Positions 55,035 to 61,102 of a stretch of 64,000 nucleotides of DNA are shown piece after piece. The stretch lies in the NCBI GenBank assembly GCA_012719855.1, contig JAAXZN010000058.1:124001-188000 (forward strand). Direction: 5' to 3'. The notes beneath the pieces are model-generated. The model worked only from the letters and a program-made list of their open reading frames with translations, searched no databases and had not been told where the DNA came from. The translations under genes were made by a program, and so were the position numbers. This stretch comes from Serratia liquefaciens. GTDB taxonomy: Bacteria; Pseudomonadota; Gammaproteobacteria; Enterobacterales; Enterobacteriaceae. Numbering within the stretch: the first letter of the stretch is position 1; each line of letters starts with the position of its first letter.

Positions 55035-56027
55035 ATGACGCTTTTGGCAGACGAAGTGTTTATGGATCCGGCACGCCTCAATGAGGATTACGATGCCCGC
55101 GCTACGGTGGGCGTTGAAGGATTTGCCAAAGAAATGGCGCGTTATCGCTCGCAGTCCGAAAAGATGAAGTCCTCCTATGGCCGCCATTTAGATGTCACTT
55201 ATTGTAAGGAGAGCGGCCAGGCTCTGGATATTTATGGGCCAGGGGCGAATGGGAACGGGCCGCTACTGCCCGTTTTCATTTTTATCCACGGGGGATACTG
55301 GCGAGCGCTGTCGAAAGATGATTCCGCGATGATGGCGGGCACATTGGCGGAAAATGGCATTGCCACGGTGGTTATAGATTATCCACTCGCGCCAGCAGCC
55401 GGCATCGGTGAGATTGTCCATGCCGTACGCAGTGCCGTGGCGTTCATTTGGCGGCGAGGACATGAGTTTGGGCTGGATCCGGATCGGATCTCGCTAGGCG
55501 GCAGTTCTGCAGGAGCCCATTTGCTGGCAACCCTGTTAGCGCCCGGCTGGCATGCAGCCTTTGGTGTGCCGAACGATCTGGTGAAGTTCGCTTTTCCCAT
55601 TAGCGGGCTTTTTGAACTTGCACCCTTGATGAAGACGCGCGTACAGGAGTGGCTGGCGCTCTCCGATGCCAGCGTTGCCGATTACAGCCCGATGCGTCAC
55701 CTCCCTGCGTCGGGATGCCCCATCACCGTTGCCTGGGCTGGAGGCGATCCTCCCGGTTTCAAACGCCAGTCTGCGGCTTTTGCCTCATTGCAACCACTTC
55801 GATGTGCTGATGGAATGGGCCGATCCGACTTCTCTGCTTTCCAGAACGCTGATCTCGGGAATATCACGCTATCTTTGACCGCTTCCCACACACTCATTTC
55901 TACGGTTTGGGTTGGGAAAGATAATCTTTCATATGTTCACAACGCCGGTAAACCTCAGTACTTTATATCCTTGTATCGGTGGTTAGCCCACCGCCCGATT
56001 TTGCAAGGATCGACGGAGGTTCTGTGA
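55035..56027 (+). CDS. Alpha/beta hydrolase, formamidase-like, with probable C-terminal frameshift
   Basis: An alpha/beta-hydrolase resembling kynurenine formamidase/arylformamidase. The oxyanion motif is HGGYWRALSKDD (near 90), and the nucleophile elbow GGSSAGAHL puts the Ser near 157. After FKRQSAAFAS (about residue 251) the frame changes. The +1 frame continues CNHFDVLMEWADPTSLLSR and stops at 55878, giving the catalytic His (NHFD) expected in the family. The listed frame instead runs 75 unrelated residues to 56027. It is either a pseudogene or a sequence error near 55780-55792. Confidence 0.8.
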   Translation: MTLLADEVFMDPARLNEDYDARATVGVEGFAKEMARYRSQSEKMKSSYGRHLDVTYCKESGQALDIYGPGANGNGPLLPVFIFIHGGYWRALSKDDSAMMAGTLAENGIATVVIDYPLAPAAGIGEIVHAVRSAVAFIWRRGHEFGLDPDRISLGGSSAGAHLLATLLAPGWHAAFGVPNDLVKFAFPISGLFELAPLMKTRVQEWLALSDASVADYSPMRHLPASGCPITVAWAGGDPPGFKRQSAAFASLQPLRCADGMGRSDFSAFQNADLGNITLSLTASHTLISTVWVGKDNLSYVHNAGKPQYFISLYRWLAHRPILQGSTEVL

Positions 56028-56563
56028 CGGCATTGCCAATACGAATAGTATTACCTGACGAACTCGAAGCGTCTTTAAGGCCACTGAGACCGGATGATGT
56101 TCACGCCTGGTCGGCGTATTTGAGTGAGCCTGGCGTCACGGAACATACCAGTTGGGGCGATGTCGGGCCGACGGATTTGGAGAAGCTCGTCGCCGATTAT
56201 GCCAGAGGCAGGGATGCGATTCGTTGGGCTATCGTGGATGCGAATGACAGTTTGCTCGGGACGGTGGGGCTGAACGAAATATCCCGCGATCACGGCCGGG
56301 CTGAAATTGCTTACGATCTTGACCCGCGCCACTGTGGCCGAGGTTTGGCGACGGCGGCCGCGAGAGCCGTTATACATTGGGCGCATACGGCTCTGGGCCT
56401 TCAGCGCGTGCAGGCCACGGTCCTGGAGAGCAACCTATTGTCGATTGCCGTGCTGGAGCGGATAGGTATGCAACGCGAAGGCTTGATGAGGCAATATCGC
56501 CGGGTGCGCGGGCAGGCTCGAGATTATTGGATGTACGCGGCTATTCGGAACAAGGAACAGTGA
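56024..56563 (+). CDS. GNAT-family N-acetyltransferase (RimJ-like)
   Basis: A 179-residue acetyl-CoA-dependent N-acetyltransferase. It begins with SLRPLRPDDVHAW, and the acetyl-CoA loop is RHCGRGLATAAARAVI. The C-terminal ATVLESNLLSIAVLERIGM is typical of the RimJ/RimL group. I chose GTG 56024, with GGAGG four bases upstream, over a GTG at 55979 lacking a site. It overlaps the extended hydrolase frame by 4 bases. The substrate is unknown; it may be a resistance or detoxification enzyme. Confidence 0.82.
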   Translation: MTALPIRIVLPDELEASLRPLRPDDVHAWSAYLSEPGVTEHTSWGDVGPTDLEKLVADYARGRDAIRWAIVDANDSLLGTVGLNEISRDHGRAEIAYDLDPRHCGRGLATAAARAVIHWAHTALGLQRVQATVLESNLLSIAVLERIGMQREGLMRQYRRVRGQARDYWMYAAIRNKEQ

Positions 56564-56573
56564 GGCTGTAGCC

Positions 56574-56948
56574 TCACTGTTCAAGCTGTTGGTTTTGCTC
56601 ATCATAGCTGCGCTGGCAGGCCTGAATCGCCTCCATATTCCCCAGCGTCCAATTGAACAGGATTGCAAACGGCTCCTGTAACGATTGGCCTAGCGGCGTC
56701 AGCGAATACTCGACGCCGAGCACCCGCCCATCCAAAACCTTGCGGTTCACCATGCCGTTACGCTCCAGCTTGCGCAGTGTCTGGGTGAGCACACGTTGAG
56801 TGACGCCATCAAGGCGACGCTTGATCGCATTGAAGCGTCTTGGTTCACGCAGCACCTCCAGCACCATCATTGACCATTTGTCCGCGATCTGATCGAGAAT
56901 AATTCGGCTCGGGCAGTCGGCACGGTAGACAGTTTCATTCGTCTCCAT
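56574..56948 (-). CDS. HxlR-family transcriptional regulator
   Basis: A 124-residue winged-helix regulator. It has an early Cys in YRADCPSRIILDQIADKWS, typical of redox- or aldehyde-sensing HxlR proteins. The recognition region is RFNAIKRRLDGVTQRVLTQTL, and the wing is near DGRVLGVEYSLTPLG. I chose ATG 56948 with GGAGGATACC upstream; the longer frame runs through the promoter. It diverges from the enoyl-CoA hydratase gene and probably controls it. Confidence 0.88.
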   Translation of the reverse strand: METNETVYRADCPSRIILDQIADKWSMMVLEVLREPRRFNAIKRRLDGVTQRVLTQTLRKLERNGMVNRKVLDGRVLGVEYSLTPLGQSLQEPFAILFNWTLGNMEAIQACQRSYDEQNQQLEQ

Positions 56949-56960
56949 CGGTATCCTCCA

Positions 56961-57014
56961 GCATCCCTGGGATGCTTCAAGTGCGTAATTGACGCCAGGT
57001 ATGCAAAGTATACC
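56961..57014. promoter_or_regulatory. Candidate HxlR operators in the divergent promoter
   Basis: Two inverted repeats: GCATCCC-T-GGGATGC (56961-56975) and GGTAT-GCAAAGT-ATACC (56998-57014). The second has the GTAT/ATAC character of HxlR-family sites. Confidence 0.5.
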
Positions 57015-57072
57015 ATTCGATCGACGGCGCGAAAATCCAGCACCGATAGCCCTGGCAAACAAGGACATTGAC

Positions 57073-57906
57073 ATGAAAGATACCGATTTCAGCAAACTCA
57101 GCTTGTCTCACGCAAAGGGGGTCTTGACGATCACCCTCGATAATCCGCCGGTCAACGTGCTTGATGTGGCTTTGATGTCGGAGATCAGCCGTTTACTGCG
57201 TGCCGTGCGTGATGACCCGGACACTCGCGTGCTGGTTTTCCAGAGTGCGGATCCGGAGTTCTTCATTGCTCATGTCGACATGACCTTAATCGATGAACCA
57301 CATGCTTTCGACGATCTGGCGCGCAATGCGCCGGAAGGGCTTAACCCCTTCCAGGCATTCGGCGAGCTGCTGCGCAGCCAACCCCAGGTCACTATCGTTA
57401 AGCTTGCCGGACTGGCGCGTGGGGGCGGCGCAGAATTCGTTGCGGCGGCGGATATGGCCTTTGCCGCCGAAGGGCGGGCAGGGCTGGCTCAATGCGAAGC
57501 CTTGATGGGCATTACGCCTGGGGGCGGCGCGACGCAATATCTGACGGATCGCATGACGCGTGGCCGCGCACTTGAAGTGGTTCTGGGGGCCGATCTTATC
57601 GATGCCGCCACCGCAGAACGCTATGGCTGGATTAATCGCGCCTTGCCCGCATCCGAACTCGACGAGTTTGTCGCACGCCTGGCGCACAACATTGCGGCAC
57701 TGCCCGAAGGGGTTATCGCGGCGGCCAAGCAGGCGATGCCAGCGGCAGATCTGCGGGAGGGTTTTTATCGTGAGCATCAGGCCTGGGCGGGACTTTTTGA
57801 ACGCCCTGCAGCGGAGAGACTCATTCGGGGTGGGCTTAAGGCGGGCGCTCAAACCAAAGTGGGTGAGCGCCACCTCGAAGGTCTGTTGCGCAATCTTGGC
57901 GCTTAA
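57073..57906 (+). CDS. Enoyl-CoA hydratase/isomerase family protein
   Basis: A 277-residue crotonase-fold protein. It shows LTITLDNPPVNVLD near 20, an oxyanion region LAGLARGGGAEFVAAADMAFA near 105 (quoted here as ARGGGAEF), and GITPGGGATQYL near 140. Substrate and exact reaction are not evident. I chose ATG 57073 (ribosome site AAGGA), excluding the 28-codon extension that covers the operator region. Confidence 0.85.
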   Translation: MKDTDFSKLSLSHAKGVLTITLDNPPVNVLDVALMSEISRLLRAVRDDPDTRVLVFQSADPEFFIAHVDMTLIDEPHAFDDLARNAPEGLNPFQAFGELLRSQPQVTIVKLAGLARGGGAEFVAAADMAFAAEGRAGLAQCEALMGITPGGGATQYLTDRMTRGRALEVVLGADLIDAATAERYGWINRALPASELDEFVARLAHNIAALPEGVIAAAKQAMPAADLREGFYREHQAWAGLFERPAAERLIRGGLKAGAQTKVGERHLEGLLRNLGA

Positions 57907-57980
57907 GCGGCAGTCTGAATCTTGCCGATGCCGGAAATGGATCGCCGGCAGAGCAAAGCAGCGATTGGGCCAGGTGCCGG

Positions 57981-59762
57981 CTAGCAGGATGACCACTGCG
58001 AAAGCAAGGCGTGCAATTTTGCGGGTTCCAGCGGCTTTCTTAATACCAGATAACCTTCCTGTTCGGCCTCTTGCAAAATGGGGGAGTTGAATTCTCCGCT
58101 GACCATGGCACCGCTGGTGTCCGGTAGGCGTTCGAACAGCGCTTTCAATATATCGAAGCCGCTTTCGCCGGAGCGGAGCCGTTGATCGCAAAGCACGGCG
58201 AAGGGGGTAAAGCCTTCGTCGATAATCGCAAAAGCCTCCTCGGCGGAAGCGGCGCAACGCACCGTGATCCCCCAGGTACTCATCAAGCTGGACCAGGCGG
58301 AGGTGACCAGCGGATCATCGTCCACCACCAGGCAGGCGCCACTCAATGACTCATAGCGGGTAGGGATCAGGCTGTGGCTATAGGCGTTGAGGTTTTCTGG
58401 CGCTTTCACTTCCCCGGTATAAAAGGCAAAACGCATCCAGAAATGCGATCCTTTACCTTCCACGGAGCGCATGCCGTATTTCACCTTCATCAATTTGGCG
58501 CAGCGGGCCACTACCGCAAGGCCTAACCCATGACCGGCGCTATCGATTTTCCACGCCAGTTCAGGGCGATAGTAGGGGGAAAAGATTTTGCCTTTTTCTT
58601 CGTCGGCGATGCCCACGCCGGTGTCCCAGACTTCGATCAGACATGCTCCCTTTTGGGGACGGATGGCGATCAACACACCGCCTTTTTGGGTGTAGCGTAG
58701 CGCATTTTGTATCAGGTTAATCAGCGACTGTCGGATGAGCAACTGATCGCCCATCACGGCAATGCGTCGCCTGGGGCGCCATGCCCGCAAGGATAAGCCC
58801 CGGCTGTTCGCTTCTTCACGAAACAGGGTTATCACGGAGTCAAGCAGGGTTCCAATGTCGACATGGGTGGTGGCGGTGCTGACGTTGCCGGACTCAATCT
58901 TGCTCAGATCGAGTAAAGAATTGAACATCAGGTGCACGGAGCGCACGCTCTGCTGAAGATCCAACAGTTGCGGAGTCAGAGAGGCATCGCGGTTTTTGTG
59001 AATGATGGCCTCGATCAGGAAACCCATGGCATGCACCGGCTGGCGTAAGTCGTGACTGGCGGTGGTCAGAAACTGGTTTTTATCGAGCAGGGCTTGTTCC
59101 GCTTCCTCTTTGGCCTGACGGAATTGCTCCGCAAGGCGGGAGCTCTTTTCTTCAAGACGGGCTTGCTGGATAAAGAACTTATGAGAACTCAATGCGTGGC
59201 GGTAGATGGCGAACCCGTAAAGCAGGTTGAGCATCAACACAATGAGCATGACATCGTTTAAACGCCAGATGATGCCAACGTTAAGTATGCCCCAGCAGGC
59301 AAAGAAGAAAAGGGTAAAGGTACTGATGATGGGCGTCAAATGGGTTGCGTTTGCCGCGACGATGGCCGCGATGCTGATATTTAATAACAGGAAAAAGTCG
59401 AAGTTATTTATTTGTGGCGTTATTAAATATAATGAGGATATGCCTACTCCATGCACGAAAGCGACTTTGTTAATTCGGGGGAGCCAGCGATTAAGAATAA
59501 CGCCAGCATCCTCTTTTTCAGCTTCACGTTGGTATCTTCGATGCCATAACCGGATAGCCAAAGCGCAGCATAAATACAGCGCTATCCAGATGATGATCGG
59601 CCACAGCGGTTCCCCCAGTAAATAAATCCAAATGGCAAAGGGGATGCCGACGCAGGGCACGGCGCTGAAACTAAAGACCAATCGAATAAACGTATTGTTC
59701 AATAATCGGATTTGTGCGCGTGGCGAAATGCCATCATCTTGTAAAGATTGAATTAGTTTCAT
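57981..59762 (-). CDS. Hybrid sensor histidine kinase with C-terminal receiver
   Basis: 593 residues. Five or six membrane helices (about 28-185) form the sensor, followed by a coiled coil (about 195-232). The dimerisation/phosphoacceptor domain has His237 in TASHDLRQPVHAM. The ATPase domain has NLIQNALRYTQKGG, DTGVGIADEE and GHGLGLAVV. The receiver has VVDDDPLVTSAW and Asp526 in LCDQRLRSGESGFD. Its ATG overlaps the response-regulator stop (ATGA), so the pair is one operon. The signal is unknown; the short periplasmic loops suggest membrane or internal sensing. Confidence 0.93.
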   Translation of the reverse strand: MKLIQSLQDDGISPRAQIRLLNNTFIRLVFSFSAVPCVGIPFAIWIYLLGEPLWPIIIWIALYLCCALAIRLWHRRYQREAEKEDAGVILNRWLPRINKVAFVHGVGISSLYLITPQINNFDFFLLLNISIAAIVAANATHLTPIISTFTLFFFACWGILNVGIIWRLNDVMLIVLMLNLLYGFAIYRHALSSHKFFIQQARLEEKSSRLAEQFRQAKEEAEQALLDKNQFLTTASHDLRQPVHAMGFLIEAIIHKNRDASLTPQLLDLQQSVRSVHLMFNSLLDLSKIESGNVSTATTHVDIGTLLDSVITLFREEANSRGLSLRAWRPRRRIAVMGDQLLIRQSLINLIQNALRYTQKGGVLIAIRPQKGACLIEVWDTGVGIADEEKGKIFSPYYRPELAWKIDSAGHGLGLAVVARCAKLMKVKYGMRSVEGKGSHFWMRFAFYTGEVKAPENLNAYSHSLIPTRYESLSGACLVVDDDPLVTSAWSSLMSTWGITVRCAASAEEAFAIIDEGFTPFAVLCDQRLRSGESGFDILKALFERLPDTSGAMVSGEFNSPILQEAEQEGYLVLRKPLEPAKLHALLSQWSSC

Positions 59763-60391
59763 TCGGATGGCCCCTGCCTGCCATGCAGTAACGTAATGGC
59801 TTCTACCCGACTGTTTACGCCTATTTTTTTAAGGATATTGCTGATGTGTTCTTTGACCGTGGGTTCGGAAATAGCAAGCTGAGTGGCTATTCTCTTATTA
59901 GGAAAGCCGCGCATCATCATGGTCAAAACGTCAATTTGTCTCGGCGTTAAATTAAAATGTTGAAGATGGTTTTTGGCAGTGGAGGCATCCAGAGAATTAT
60001 CCATAGGGAACCAGTTTTTATTTTCCAGCAGCGCAGCAACGGCTTTGGCGAATAATTCTGGCGGCTCATTTTTCAGCACGAAACCATGCCCCCCGGCATC
60101 ACGTACCTTTTGCCCTATTTCGTTGTTCTCATCACCGCTGACCACTAATAATCTTACCTGTGGGTAAAGCTGTCTGATCTCTTTGAGTAATTTTAATGCC
60201 GTGCCATCGGATAACCAAAAGTCGATGACGATTAAACGCGGAGCGCCATTTTCCAGAATGTGCCGATAACAACTCTCCTCGTTCGTCATCACGTAGGCAT
60301 GTTTAAATCGACAATGCGTATTCAGGAAATTGGCGATGCCGCTTGCCACCAACGGATGGTCATCAACGACCAACGCATAATCCTGCCCCAA
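59759..60391 (-). CDS. LuxR/NarL-type response regulator
   Basis: 210 residues. The receiver has acidic pair VVDDHPLVASG and phosphoacceptor Asp57 in IVIDFWLSDGTAL. The helix-turn-helix at about 145-205 includes LTPRQIDVLTMMMRG and ISEPTVKEHISNILKKIGVNS. It starts with TTG at 60391 after AAAGGAGATACCC, a strong site with 7-base spacing. First gene of the operon with the hybrid kinase. A perfect dyad lies 25 bases upstream. Confidence 0.92.
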   Translation of the reverse strand: MGQDYALVVDDHPLVASGIANFLNTHCRFKHAYVMTNEESCYRHILENGAPRLIVIDFWLSDGTALKLLKEIRQLYPQVRLLVVSGDENNEIGQKVRDAGGHGFVLKNEPPELFAKAVAALLENKNWFPMDNSLDASTAKNHLQHFNLTPRQIDVLTMMMRGFPNKRIATQLAISEPTVKEHISNILKKIGVNSRVEAITLLHGRQGPSE

Positions 60392-60415
60392 GGGTATCTC
60401 CTTTTGCTAGAACCT

Positions 60416-60431
60416 ATCAGATTGGTCTGAT
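60416..60431. promoter_or_regulatory. Dyad upstream of the response-regulator gene
   Basis: ATCAGA-TTGG-TCTGAT, perfect 6-base arms. A plausible autoregulatory LuxR/NarL-type site, by position only. Confidence 0.45.
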
Positions 60432-60445
60432 GACTTGTTATTTTC

Positions 60446-60474
60446 AACCCTCCCTACTTTAGGAGGGTTTTTTC
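60446..60474 (+). terminator. Orphan terminator-like hairpin between divergent genes
   Basis: AACCCTCC / GGAGGGTT around CTACTTTA, followed by TTTT. It points in the plus direction, although no plus-strand gene ends here. It may terminate a short leader or small RNA, or attenuate the lipoprotein gene. Confidence 0.65.
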
Positions 60475-60569
60475 GGTTAGGAAAGGGAAATATATTATTC
60501 AGGGATTTTGATAAGGTAAAACATAAAGCCATTCAGCATTTGGATCTGTTTGGTTACAAAGGACAATTT

Positions 60570-60884
60570 ATGAGAAAACCACTTATCGCATTAACTGTTA
60601 CGCTTCTGGTAGCTGGCTGTTCCACATTGAAAACCGATCAGGCAATACCGCTATTGCAGGCGGAGACGGCCAAAATGCTGGGCTTGGGCTCATCGGATGA
60701 AATTACCGTCACCAATGTTAATGGTGCCCAACCCGACGCCCTTGGCGGGCAAAAACTTTCTTACCGTGCTACCACGGAGAAAGGACGAATCTTTGACTGC
60801 TCCTCGATGATGATGCCGGGTATTTTAGGTTCAGCCCCGTCGTTAAGCACACCAAGCTGTACCCCGGTCGTTACGCATAAATAA
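60570..60884 (+). CDS. Small lipoprotein of unknown function
   Basis: A 104-residue secreted lipoprotein. The signal peptide MRKPLIALTVTLLVAGCSTL has its lipobox at LVAGC (Cys17). The mature part has two further Cys (FDCSSM and PSCTPV) that could form a disulfide. I chose ATG 60570, with AAAGGAC seven bases upstream; the open frame from 60435 crosses the terminator-like hairpin. I do not recognise the family. Confidence 0.75.
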   Translation: MRKPLIALTVTLLVAGCSTLKTDQAIPLLQAETAKMLGLGSSDEITVTNVNGAQPDALGGQKLSYRATTEKGRIFDCSSMMMPGILGSAPSLSTPSCTPVVTHK

Positions 60885-60947
60885 TTCACCTGACGCGTTT
60901 AGCGAGGGTGGATGATCAATACCGATCCGCAGTCCCCATAATTTTGG

Positions 60948-60992
60948 CATCGAGACGTTAGCGCTGGGGGGCAATAAGCTAGTGTCTCGATG
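60948..60992. repeat. Long inverted repeat before the autotransporter gene
   Basis: CATCGAGAC and GTCTCGATG, perfect 9-base arms, extend inward with TAGC/GCTA after two mismatches. No T run follows. It lies 111 bases before the autotransporter start codon. Confidence 0.55.
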
Positions 60993-61102
60993 ACAAATCA
61001 GCCTGTGTTCTCGCAAACGCGCCGCGCATCCTCTAATGCATTGAGTTTTTCATATAAATAATAACTTTGATGGCATCAAGATAATTGGGCCGGAGAGAAA
61101 AC

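Noticed and set aside
56574-57095. Longer HxlR frame with a 49-residue N-terminal extension
   Set aside because: The extension covers the divergent promoter palindromes and family members begin at the internal Met, which has a good ribosome site.
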